Positions 35,822-47,618 of a DNA stretch of 64,000 nt are shown here, piece by piece. The stretch comes from Nautilus pompilius (Eukaryota > Mollusca > Cephalopoda > Nautilida > Nautilidae). The DNA lies in assembly GCA_018389105.1 (NCBI GenBank), contig JACATO010001120.1, positions 1 to 64,000 on the forward strand. The letters run 5' to 3'. The position numbers were made by a program, and so were the translations under genes. The stretch's first letter is position 1; each line of letters opens with the position of its first letter. Below the pieces are notes generated by a model. The model did not search any database, was not told where the DNA came from, and saw only the letters and a list, made by a program, of their open reading frames with translations.

Positions 35822-36131
35822 ACCAGTATACAAAGAGAGATGACGTCATGACGTTAGTACAGAGAGAGAAATGACATTAGTATACAAAGATAGATGACGT
35901 CATGACGTCAGTACAGAGAGAGAGAGAGATGACATCAGTATACAAAGAGAGATGCCGTCATGACGTCAGTACAGAGAGAGAGATGACATCAGTATACAAA
36001 GAGAGATGACGTCATGACGTCAGTACAGAGAGAGAAATGACATCAGTATACAAAGAGAGATGACGTCATGACGTCAGTACAGAGAGAGAAATGACATCGG
36101 TATACAAAGAGAGATGACGTCATGACGTCAG

Positions 36132-36177
<46 letters not shown>
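35767..36177. repeat. GA minisatellite with doubled TGACGTCA sites (copy 2)
   Basis: About six units of roughly 54 bases: a GA run, TGACGTCATGACGTCA, GTACAGAGAG, AAATGACATCAGTATACAAA. Four units keep both palindromes intact, two carry single changes. Flanked by pure GA runs. It is the reverse orientation of the arrays at 8.0 and 53.8 kb and adds a TGACATCAGTATAC half-unit not present there. Confidence 0.92.
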
Positions 36178-36178
<1 letters not shown>

Positions 36179-37892
36179 GAGATTATTTTTATACGCAAGC
36201 TTTGAAAACTTTGCATTGCTAAAGCGTCAGAGTGTATGAATTCTACGTGCCAAACAAAATACCTTTTTCGTTATCACTTGCCTTTCTGGCCACATCTGGA
36301 ACTTCTTACGTTTGGAGTCACATTGTAATTTTACGGTGTAAAATCTCTCTGCGCACATAACTTCCCCGTAATAAGCGGTGCACACCCCATTTATTGCGCG
36401 CCAGAGAACTATCACTTTCACTTAGGCAGATCTAAAGTGAAGAGGGGGCTGCAGAAAGCTGACGTAAATCAAAGGAAATGCTATACCGTCGCAGCAATGG
36501 CGACGTTAAATTCTCTCTGTTTTCCTACAAGAAGCAAGCGGGAAGACAATGGAATCGTTTTCTCATCTCTTAGCACCGTTATTTTCTGACCATTATTTAA
36601 ATTTTCAAAAAAAATAAAAAGAGTAATAAATAAATGTTTTGCTATCTACCGCTTCCCCCCCTTTTCTTCTTTTGAGCGCATCTCTACAAATGACGAAGTC
36701 GTGTTACCTGTCGGTTTTTACCGAGAGCTCCACAAATTTATGGACGTAGTCTTTTATGGTGAAACAGATGCTTCGTCATTTTTCCTTTTCTCTTTCTTTT
36801 AAAAAAAAAATGCACGCCGAATGAGTTTCTTTTAAATACCAGACGGTTCTCTCCGCTAAATAACACTGTAAACGGGGGAAAACAACAATTTACATTATAC
36901 ATAATTAAACGAGAAACTTCCTTCTGAGCGCCCGTTTAATTTCCATCCATAAATCTGTTTTAATGAGACGCCGGGGACAGATAACTCCTCGCTCACGCGA
37001 CTAATTTGTCATCAAATATTTAAACGCTTTCCTTTTTTTCCCTTCTGAGGCCCGGGAGGGGTAAGAAATTAAAGAACAAACACAAAAGGCAAAAGAGCCC
37101 TCATAAGCTGTAGTTTCCCAGAAATAAGGGTCTGCTACAGTTTATCGTGGCGCACCTAAAACAGGCCGCTTCTCAGAGCCCCTAAACCTGACACGGAAGA
37201 GATCTTCGAATCGTGGGTTATTTAGTTAGTTGTATTACCACTGATCAAGGGAACCGAAAACCGCGAACTAACTAGGGCTTACACAGAGATATCGATACAG
37301 ACCTAACCTGGTGAAGATCAGTAAGCGAGAGGATTTCCATTTAAGGAAACTCCGGAGTCCTGAAATTTTGGATAAAGGAGAAGTTTGAAAATCTGTAAGT
37401 TACTGATGTTTTCCACAGACCTTTGTTGTCGGTTAGCTTTGCGGCAAAGTGTACGTCGGGTCTTCCGTGGGAGGAGGGAGGGGGGCCTTCTCTCTGGCTA
37501 CACACAGGGCCGCCAGAAGAGCCGGACCAGATGACATTACTGTCTTTATTAACCGTATCCTACGTACGGAGATATGATGGACACCTGAGTTTGAAAGAAC
37601 GCCCGTTCATTCTGCTGCTATAGAGATCGCCGCCAAATTGTCAGTGGGGAGGATGTGTTGTTGTTTTGTTCGGCAGCCGAAAGTGTCGCGCTCTACCTCA
37701 CAGTCGAAACTCTCCCTTTTCCTTGGCTGCGGGCCTCCTGGCACAGGAACAAGCGTCTTGATTACAGTCATCGACAGCGAAGTATTCAGCGCCTTTGAGA
37801 TTCCCTGCTGCTTGCTGCCAACCGTCCGATTGCCCAACTCGAGCTTTTTCTTTCAAAGCCCATCAATTGGCGTGGCGTGGCTGTTTGTAGAC
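36178..37892. other. No firm gene
   Basis: Contains overlapping frames at 37423-37895. The minus frame 37762-37607 would be the 5' end of a transcript from the promoter at 37.9 kb, starting MTVIKTLVPV, with a mediocre donor GAG-GTAGAG near 37688. No domain recognised. Confidence 0.35.
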
Positions 37893-37955
37893 TGAGGCCT
37901 TTTCTGGCCACCACTGGCTTTTATACCTCGCAGTCATGTGATTATCACGTGGCCA
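37893..37955 (-). promoter_or_regulatory. TATA box promoter with E-boxes
   Basis: Minus strand: CACGTG and CACATG E-boxes at about 37953-37935, TATAAAAG at 37925-37918, and TCAGTCT, a full initiator match, with its A at 37893, again 32 bases from the TATA start. The downstream transcript would run toward lower coordinates; its product is not recognised. Confidence 0.5.
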
Positions 37956-39412
37956 GAGTAGTCTGGATGTGTCTGTTTACCGACGCCGTCTCTTCAAAAT
38001 TTATAGGCTTTTTTTCCCAAATATTTTGTTACCCCGCCCATCATTTATAACTGTCAGAGGAAAACTGTTTATTTGGTTCTCCTCGAGCCTTGGAAATAGG
38101 TTTTGGCTACCGATCTAATGGAATTTGTAATTAGCATTTTCTGCTCTACTTATTCCAGCAGACATGATATAGAATGTTGGTCTAAAATGACAGCCATATT
38201 TTAAATTTTTTTCGATAAATCCTTAAATAGGCTCAGCATCTACCTTTAAGAGGCCACTTCATGATGTCCATGCTTTTTATTTTATCCTTACGCTTAAAAT
38301 AGCTTAGTTCACACTGTGTTCGGTATTGTCCCTGCGCCGAAATTTAAAATCGTAGCCTCTGACCATCGGAATACCTTACATCAATTCGCAGTCTGAGCGA
38401 TTAGGGGTTTTTTTCCTGGCAGCAAGTTGGGGCTCAGGCCCTGTACTGTTTACCCTAAATATTTCTGTTTCAGGTAAATCTTCGTTTGTGCGGCTCAGCG
38501 ATCCATCGCCACGAACCTCTATTGAATGCCAAAAAAGATGTCGGTGTTCCGGTTCGCGTAGCGATACACGAGCACGACGGCACTGGATAAGCGGCCGGAG
38601 ATCTCTGAGCTTGTGTCTGCACTCACTGTAAGAAACGGTAAATAGTCAGCCATCGTACGTCACCTTCGACGTTTTTACCGCCTGAACAGATGTGCGGATA
38701 AACGTATCGAAATCTTAGCGGCGATAATACGAGGCTGTTTCATCGAAGAAGCTAAAACGAACAACAGAGGTCTTAGACGGATGAGATCAAGTTATGTGTG
38801 ATGTTTTCTTTCTTGTCTCCAGGTATGGAAGGACCGTTAATGGCATCGCCGACAATACGATTAATACGACCGGCGTAGACGGCTTTCTTTACAGGAAGTT
38901 TTTACAACGCCATACGTTTACTTCTCCGCCCAAGGCCTTTGGCTTAGAGAACCAATAAGGGATTACTGGACGGGGCCAGTCAACTCGGCCCATTCGGTAA
39001 TTTCACATTATGATCGATTTTATGTTAGACTTGAAGCCTTTACTCTGGATGCACAAAAATTGCCCAACAATAAAAAATTTTTTCTTTCTTCATACAATAA
39101 ACAAAATCAACACCAAATACGTGGGAAAAAAAAATAAAATATTGGCATCAACAAGAACATTCCGGAATTTTTCATTACATTCTAAGCGATTCCTGATCTT
39201 TCTGCCGTTTTCAGAAAACTTTCAGAACTTTTTCTTTTAATCTAGAAAGTTCTAGAGATTTCTAAGAATTTCTCATAACTTTTTTTCCATGCATAAAAAG
39301 GAACTACCCATACACCAACATCCATATCCGGTGTTGAGTTTTCCAGCCAAAAATATCGATCCTGGATTGTGAGAACATGGAACAGAAGGTGCGCGAGTTG
39401 TCGGGGTAAGCA
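37956..39412. other. No gene seen
   Basis: AT-rich with a frame at 39010-39240 rich in Phe and Asn that has no signature. Confidence 0.5.
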
Positions 39413-40200
39413 GTGAATTGCTACAAACGTCGACGTGGGCCGGACAAGTTCAGAAGTTTATGGAAACTTTGTTCTTATAGAAAAATACTATCGGCAGAAT
39501 TATTGGAATGGTTAAGAAAGAGAGAGTGGGGGGGGTTAACAAAAAAAATTGTCGTCAAAAATATAATGGATCTTGGCGAGGTTTCGAGAGACGGTTAGAT
39601 TTGCCCTTACGTGATACATTAGCTAGAGAACTGAAGCAAATATTGCCAAGGAAACGCTGAATAGATCTGCTAGAAGATATTTGTTGAGAGTAGGCTTCTA
39701 AACACATATCTCAGCTAGAATTCAGGGCACGAAATTGGCAAATAAAAGATTGATGCAAAGTGATATTTGCAGATGAAAGTTCACTTAATCTTTTTTGGTC
39801 ATCCTGGCGCTTTGAATGTCAAAAGAAAAATCGGACGAAAGATTTAAATCAAACTACATTTTGCCAAACCAGAAGCATCCAAAAAAAGTTCACATCTGGC
39901 CAGTTTCTCTGGTAATTTCAAAAAGGAACATGAATAAATGTTCTATTTGAATCTTTTAAAAAATATGTTTGTATGATCTGCTACAAAACTTCATCTTGAT
40001 AGCAACTTTTGGTTTCTGCAAGATAAAGCACCATGTCATAGCAAAAAAGTCTTCTTTCTCAGAACAATAAAATTCATTATTTTGAATATTAACCTGGGAA
40101 TTTTCTTGATTTAAATTCAGCTGTAATCCTATGGGCAACGATGGGGTAATACTTTGCAAAAACACATCAAATAATGAAAAAAAAATGGCAATAGTCATTA
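39413..40200 (+). mobile_element. Decayed Tc1/mariner transposase
   Basis: Plus-strand translation with frameshifts gives, in order: VIFADESSLNLFWSSW near 39758-39815 (the first catalytic Asp block, FADES), NFWFLQDKAPCHSKKV near 40003-40055 (second Asp block, QDNAPCH), and LDLNSAVILWATM near 40110-40145 (third acid block, SPDLNPIENLWG). The order, spacing and key residues are those of Tc1/mariner transposases. Stops throughout show it is inactive. The 61-codon basic frame at 39413-39598 is probably part of its N-terminal half. Terminal repeats not found. Confidence 0.8.
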
Positions 40201-42689
40201 AGTTAACTCGGGTATTCCAAGTAGAATGAAGGCAACTGTTGAAAGCAAAGGTGAAAATTTAACAAAAACAGTCTCTAGTTTAAATTCATTCTTGTTGTTA
40301 TAGTTTCAGATTATTTTTTGGTAATTTTTCTTTATCACGTTTGCTGATAAATACTTAATAAAATCAAAGTACCTGGCTTCAAACTTTCTCATTAAAAATG
40401 GTTGGAACATTTAAAACTACTGACTTAGTCGAACTGTCTGGCCTGACTGTAACGAACATGCTTACTTGAATTCAGCAACTAGGTCTGTGTACAGATTTAC
40501 ACAGAAATATGGCTAAAACCCTATCTGCCCCTTATAGCGTCAGATTACGGGAACTTATGTAAGAATCTGGTCCGAACCAACCAAGTAACGAAGCACAATT
40601 TCCACCAAAGGAATTATGCCGTATTTGGCAAGTATCCCGTAAGAACTACGCTCCTGAGTTCTATGCAAACAAAGAGGCCATAAGCAAAAATCTTTGAAAC
40701 AAACAAAGGTTAAAGGTTTTGGCGAGGTGGATGAGGTAATTTACAGTCGTCTTGCTGTGAATAAATTAATTCCTGTCTGTTTTCTCTCGAGAACAGATTA
40801 ATTCTTACAGTTGTGTATCAGTGGACGAAAAGACTTTCTTCTCTTGCTGTTCCATGACTACATTACATTAAGAACAAACCGAGACCATCGCGAGTCATGT
40901 AAACGCCACGTGGTTCTTTACCCCAGTCATTAAAGAGGACGAAATAAAGCTGAATTTCTGTAGTATGTTTGCGTAAACAGTGAACCAAGTCACGTGGCAG
41001 TCGGCTGAAAACCGGAATAAAACGGTGACAAGGTCAAGGTGAACCGCCAGAGAAACGGCAATAGAAACATGAAGAAATGTGAAACAGATACTCGTAAATG
41101 CACGGTGTTGACGTATACTATCGTACAAATACAGACAGCGGGACACATCGCGGTATTAGAGGCGGAAAATAGTGAAAACTGAAATTCTCCTCTTTTTTTT
41201 CTTTTTGTCGTTGTTCTAATACAATTTCTGAAAGAAAAGATATTTAACTCGTTCACATTAGTTCGTAGCGTGTTGTTGTTTGTGTGTGTGTTTTTTAATT
41301 CCCTGAAGTAAAGGCAGTTTTATAATTATTTTATCTGTTTTTAGTTCCGCCATGACTGATGGTCAATGTTCGCCCATCTCACGATGTCCCTTCTCTCGGT
41401 TCTACCATTAACCCGACCCTGCCCACTATTGGTCGCCACACACATCTGTGTCAGACATTCCTGCACAGTACAGAATGCAGTCGTTGCGGAAGAGTATACC
41501 TATTTGTGCGTGCGTAAGAGCTAGGATAAATACATAGTATGACAAAGGCCCATTATTGGGTAGATGGCAGCACGCTATGAGAGGTGGCATCGCTTGTCAT
41601 CTATGCGTTCCTGTTGTTTGTTTTCTTCTCTAGCAGAAATATTGATTACCTAATGAATTAGAAGACGGCTAACCAACATAATCCTCTGTTTCTTTTTAAA
41701 ATTTTAGTCAGCGGAATCTGGAGATTTTGAAGCACGCTAATATATTTAATAACTAATTGGGTTTATCGTCTCTGTCTCTGGGTTTCTGAGATACCGGCTA
41801 TTGTTGTGAGAGGTCGGGTCGGTATATGATGTATTCCAGGTAAACAACCAACAGAAGAAAGTCACGTTAGGCGCACAGTAGTTATGTCTTTATGAAAATA
41901 AAAGGAGCAGATAGAAACCATGGTGATATTTTAAAGTTGCCAATCAATCGTACATCTTGACTATACACAGTTTTGGACACGGAACCTGGTCGTTCGTATG
42001 CCTTACTTGCTAACTCGACAACTTTCAGTGCCGAGCAGCTTCACAAAGACTGAATATAGGAGAGAGAAAAAAACTGTGGATATACAAGGAATACGGGAGT
42101 TTATACAGCAGCAGTTTCGTGCAACAGAACAGCGGAGCACAGAACTCTTTTCCAAGGCATCTGGGAAAACCGATCATAGTGCTTTCTAACGAAAGAATCT
42201 TGTAGATCTTTGAGAACAAATGTCAAGAGACATCACCATCGCTGAGTGAAGAACCGATGGTAACGATATTCACTTCTCTCGACTCTTCTGGTTCCACCAT
42301 CTTTTGTGTTTGGAAAGTAACCTTCAAATACACCTTTTAAAAGTGGTGGTAGCATCGCTGGGTGGGCCAATCGTAAGCAGATTCGAGCACTTTCTCAAAT
42401 TTTCCAATTCTGCCGAAATCAGCGTCGAGTCGGTTAAACCCCTCTAAAATATGAAAATTATTTATTCGAAAGACTGATGAAGTTTAATTATAATTAAACA
42501 TTAACCCTGTGCATGTGGCTGAGCAGTGACTCAATATGAGCGTACGAAGGGAAGCAATCTTTCTTTCTTTGCCGATCGGCTGTACCGCCTTTCGCCAAAC
42601 CTTGCTCGCCATAAAGTACTTTCGACAGACAGTTGTTCCGTGTGTTGTTAAAGTTCATCCACTAGGATTTCCGTCTCTCGATAGACAAA
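40201..42689. other. No gene seen
   Basis: May include more of the 39-40 kb element or another relic: a broken plus-strand translation near 40400-40920 reads like decayed protein but matches nothing I can name. GT run near 41280-41292. Confidence 0.4.
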
Positions 42690-43060
42690 ACCAAAACGAC
42701 GTTCTTGGCCGTGGTGCGCCGGGAATGACGGAGGCTCGCGGAGAGCGGACGGATCCGATGAGGCCGTCCCTCATTGGTGCGCCGGGGCGCCGTGCTGCGA
42801 CCGGTCCAGGAACGAAGGTCGATAATCTCCCCTTCAAACAGAAAACGCGATCGGAACCCCCGTGAGAAGCGCAGCTCGCCGGGGCGAGCATCTGCGAAAA
42901 TTAGCGGCGAAAGTGTGGATGCGGCCAGGCGACAAGAGCCCTTGACGCATGGACGAGATCACTTCATCCGCCGCGCGTGAGACCCCGGCCAGGTGCGAGG
43001 GCCCAAGAAGCGTCGGATGCCCAGTAAACCGTGAAAAGCACTTCCGCATCGGTTGTCGCG
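42690..43060. other. CpG-rich block
   Basis: Dense CpG with open frames on both strands and in several phases, as expected from GC-rich composition rather than coding. It could be a TATA-less promoter or an ancient repeat. No domain recognised. Confidence 0.4.
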
Positions 43061-43547
43061 TCTTACGAACGATATTTCCAAAACTAAAGAATGGAATTCC
43101 TAATATTGTTTAAAGTTTTAATAGACCGAACCCGGTTTTTTTTTTTTTACTCCTCAGCTGTTAGAAGTTCTCTCCGCTCAGTAATCCGTCGCTCTTCTCT
43201 CGTCCTAACTCACGCGAGATTCCACTTACGGCCTCCCAGCAAGCCCCATTCGTCTTCTAACCCGACTTTCCCAGCGCCGACCAACCGCTTCTCCATCAAC
43301 CCAAACTGACCGGTCACCGCATCTCTCGTCGGTATGGTAGCCGAAGTTGTGCTGTGAAGCTGGCAACGCCCTTCACCCCTCGGGACTGTTCTAGTAAGTT
43401 CCACCCTCCCATTATAAAAAATCTGTTGAGGGAAATTGGTAAACTGTTAGTTGAAAACCGAGGATAATGAAGAAGAAGTCTGTGTTAATAAATACTGCAT
43501 TTATTTACTCTTATTTAGGCACAAAAGAACAGAAGCAACCGCGACAA
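43061..43547. other. No firm gene
   Basis: The minus frame near 43301-43225 reads MEKRLVGAGKVGLEDEWGLL to a GTAAGT donor at about 43224, but with a poor start context. Confidence 0.3.
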
Positions 43548-43747
<200 letters not shown>

Positions 43748-44132
43748 GGGATTGATTCTCAAAAGTAGATCCGACGCCACGGCCTCGACCTTATGAAGGC
43801 CGTGTAAAGATTCTTTTATAGCCATTGTCAAAATTGGCTAAATCGTTACTTATCTTTATTTGAAAAACGCAATGCAGCATTTTCAAATTTAAGTACAAAA
43901 AGAAAATAAAAGGGAAAAAATGTCCAAATATGTTTTGATGCTCTATTTTTCTTTTTAAAGTTTTTCTTTTTCAGAATTTTTTTTTTTTAAAAATAAATAA
44001 GTGCAGTCGTCAGCGCCTGGCAGGAAATGGGTTAATAAAATCTTACGTATATATAGAAACATTTTGTTCTGCGAACTTCTATCTGATTTCTTCTATCCGA
44101 ATTTTAATGTTTTAAAGTGTCCAATCGATTCT

Positions 44133-44133
<1 letters not shown>

Positions 44134-44192
<59 letters not shown>
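44134..44192. repeat. (TTA)n microsatellite
   Basis: Nearly pure ATT repeat. Confidence 0.95.
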
Positions 44193-44193
<1 letters not shown>

Positions 44194-47100
44194 AGCATCT
44201 CTGCCCGAGGTGTTTTTCTCTTTCCAGTGGTGATTTATCTTGCAGTCATCGTCACAAAGAGTAAAAGGCCGGCCTTTCAGTTCAGCTGTACCAGCCGGGG
44301 CCCTTCCGGATGCACGGGGACAGCTCAAACGATGAACACTTCCTAAAACCGACCCGAGCATCGGCGTTAAAGGTGCTGAAGATCGAGTTCTGGAGTGACT
44401 TCGCCCTCGCAGGTACTTCGCGGAAATTGAATAGTGGCATTGTGCGGAGTATAATGCGATGTAGCGCCTCGTGCCGGAAGTCCGCACTTTAGGTCCGCCA
44501 ACAGGGGAGGATGGGTGGAGGGGAAACGATTTCGGAAAGTAGCTGCCCGTCAAATCATCGGGTTGATCTTGCTCGCCGATAATTTAAACGAGAACGTTCT
44601 CCTTACAAAATGTCAGCGAAAGCCGACAGTCTCTTGAGTAATAATGGCGGCGTGACGAAGAAAATGGAAATCCACGAGTTGTAGCAGCTTCGCCCACCCA
44701 CCTTTTTTTTTTAAAAAAAAAGAAAAAGTAGTTTGCAAACTATTTAATCGAATGTCAAAACTGCCATTTTAATTACGAGCCATTTAACGTACTGGTAATT
44801 CTCGTAGTCTCAAAAGGAGTTCAGGGTTTTAGCTGGTTCTTCTTCCGCAGCCATCACTGTCTACAAAGGCGGGTACACCTGGTGTGGGGCGGGGGTCGCA
44901 TATGCCCCTCGAATACCGTCGACAAGCGTCGGGTTCTCCAGACTCGTGGAGCCTGTCCCCTCTTCCGTTTGAAGAAAATGGAAATTCCCACTATAACTGA
45001 TGCGGTTTAGTTGTGGGAAGAAATCTGGGTGGAAGCAAGTAAGTAAGGAACCACACTGTGGGAGATCTATCAAACCGAGCCGGTCCCAGACATGGACCGA
45101 ACTCGGGCTCTCGGCTGCGGCAGATCAATTCCACAAAGAGCAATCGAAATATTTTGGGTTATCTCGACACGCATGAATTAATCCTCCTGGTCAGTTGAGC
45201 ATTCATCGGCTCGCATCACTAACTGGATGCGAGGTTTTCCGCTGTTTTATTCGAAGATCAAAGAGTTCAAAGTTACTTCCACGAACCCAAGATGACCCCT
45301 TTGCAAGTTTCAGGTTCTACACGTTTATTTTAAAATTCACATCACCGCTCCAAGTATCTAACTTCATTTGTCCTTATCTTAGATCGCCTGCTTCAGCTCC
45401 ATCCTTTTCTTTAAACAATTTTTTTGTTAGAATTCTAAAAAAAAAAAAACACATGTTTGTCAGAGTTTATATGGGGGACACACGTCATTTGCCAAACCGT
45501 GTAGTATCCGCCTTTACTTTGCAAACGGGATCGGAAGTGACGTCACAAGCGGATACGCCACTATGTTGAAACGGACGTTGTAAAAGAACGTCAGGCCAAA
45601 GCCGAAACAATGGATGAATAAAGAACTCTTTGACAAACGCCGCCAGGAACAAGTTACCGATCACTCCGCGCTACGTGTCCACTGTTTAAATTCAAGGTAA
45701 AATGAAGCGTAAATAAATTTTAATTAACCGTACAGCGGAATCAGTTGTAAACCTTATTACCGACAAAGTTTAACCTAATTTCCAAGAACTCCATAGTTTA
45801 TTGGGTTTGCTCAGGTATCGCTAATAATATACAGTTCTTTTATCCACACCAAGTGAAAACTGAAATATGTAATTTTGAAGAAGAAAAGAAAAAAAAAAAG
45901 AGAAGATTTTAAAGTATTCTCTCCACTACTACTGATTCAATTCTTGATCAAAGAAAAATCCAGCGAAAAACAGCTGCGTAAAGCAGAGAAATTGGTTTAG
46001 ACAAGAAAGGTTTTTCATTTAGCGGTACGGCATGTCTGTTAAAAGTGTCGTAAAACGACATTAGCTGGCCCCGCGGAAGCAATTCTGAAGGCAGTGATAG
46101 ACTCGGCCAAAGAAGATGTGTAAATTTAAATTAACGGTTGATTACTGTAGATAACAAGCGCAATAAACCCGGCTTTCTAACACGGGACTGGTACGACAGT
46201 ATAACCCCATCGTAGATGCGGCGAAATATCGGCACCAAAGAATTCCAGGCACAGATCTATCTATACAAGACGGCTAGGAGTAATGGCGGTACGGACCCAG
46301 GCCCTGTCTTCAGAGGCGTAAAAGTCCAGTTTCGGTGGCCAATAAATGCATTATCTGACAATATTCGTAAAAATACAGAAAAATAAAAAGCAGATCGTCC
46401 ACTTTCATATTTCTGTCCACTAGGCCAGAGCCCTGCAATCTTGCTAAGTTGATCAATAGCTGACAAAAATGGCTTCCACTTCAGAAAAAAGAAAAGAAGT
46501 ACTAGATGAAACGTGTTCCGAATACGAGTTTGAAGGTGTTATTGTCTACTTAGTTCACTAACTTCACTCTTTTCTTAACATTTAATATAATGTTTTATTA
46601 TTACTCTATGCGGTGAGTGTTATGCCAGTTTATCGCAATATATTTGTTTTATATTTGTATTTATTTTAAAAACTTATATAACTTTGCGTTTCTGGTGCTA
46701 AATGCTTTAAAACCATTTATCCTGTCTTCAAAACGCAAAGACCCCCTTTTTTTACCGTGGTAAAAGTCCCGCCTCGACTTCTCAAACGATTTTCTGGCCA
46801 ATTCACCATTCACTGGACCGTGGAATTTGACGTGGTTTCACTCCCTGTAGATACCTGACGAGGAAACCGAAATTCCAGTAAAACTTGGCAAGAAGATTCT
46901 TTTGAGACAAGTGGTCGTTTGGAAAATCGGTGCGCATGACAATAAGTTTGCCAATTTGTACCTTAGTTCAGTGGGAAGGTCTTTACCGCCGTGTAGCGTC
47001 ATCAATTAAAGCTGACACACACACACACACCCCCAATCTGAGTGCCAAAAACTGGTCACGGTTTGGTTTGGGGGGGGAAGAAGAAAAACTGTGCCAATTT

Positions 47101-47247
47101 AACTCTTGGCTATTACAATTATCGCCCTATTCTTTTCCATTAAAAAGGAAAGGAAATAAAAAAAGATGTTTTAGATTTTGAATAGGGCTGCTTTTATGCA
47201 GACATTATAAAGGTGTGAGAAAAGTAGAGATAAAACTATTTAAAAAT
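44193..47247. other. No gene seen; ETS-CRE motif and SINE fragment
   Basis: Holds a composite ETS-CRE site at 45532-45545 and, on the minus strand, a B-box-like GAGTTCGGTCCATG at 45104-45091 that may mark a SINE fragment. Short frames carry no signature. Confidence 0.4.
45532..45545 (+). promoter_or_regulatory. Composite ETS-CRE site
   Basis: CGGAAGTGACGTCA joins an ETS core (CGGAAGT) to a full palindromic CRE (TGACGTCA), an arrangement common at housekeeping promoters. No exon was found beside it. Confidence 0.4.
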
Positions 47248-47294
47248 TCTTCTTCTTCTTCTTCTTATTATTATTATTATTATTATTTTATTAT

Positions 47295-47332
<38 letters not shown>
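47248..47332. repeat. TTC, TTA and TAG microsatellites in series
   Basis: Three different trinucleotide runs abut one another. Confidence 0.95.
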
Positions 47333-47543
47333 TTTATACTCCAAACTTAGGTCGTGAAATCAATATTATTTTATTATTTATGCTGATTTATAAATTACGT
47401 TTTCAAAAATACAAATCCCACACGTCTTCCACACCGAAGCTGTTTATGGCTAATTTTGGAGAATCGCGTAATAACTGAGTTATTCTATTTTGTCTTTAAA
47501 CATTTTTTCCAACTTCAACGTGAAAAGAAAAACAACGAAAACG

Positions 47544-47618
47544 ATGGCTTTATGCGCCGTAAGATTCGCTGATCGAAGGCGGCCCGCCCAAACTGTGACG
47601 TCACTTCTAGACCCGATG
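47544..47618 (+). CDS. Candidate first exon or promoter, unknown gene
   Basis: From ATG 47544 (context AACGATGG) 25 codons run open, beginning MALCAVRFADRRRPAQTV, to a perfect donor GTAAGT at 47619, phase 0. A full CRE (TGACGTCA, about 47596) and a GC-box-like GGGCGGG on the minus strand lie within it, which argues equally for a promoter whose short 5' UTR exon ends at this donor. Either way the spot looks like a transcript start. I do not recognise the product. Confidence 0.25.

Noticed and set aside
42536-43049. GC-rich overlapping frames on both strands
   Set aside because: Several phases are open at once, which is what high GC without stops produces; no domain or start context singles out one.
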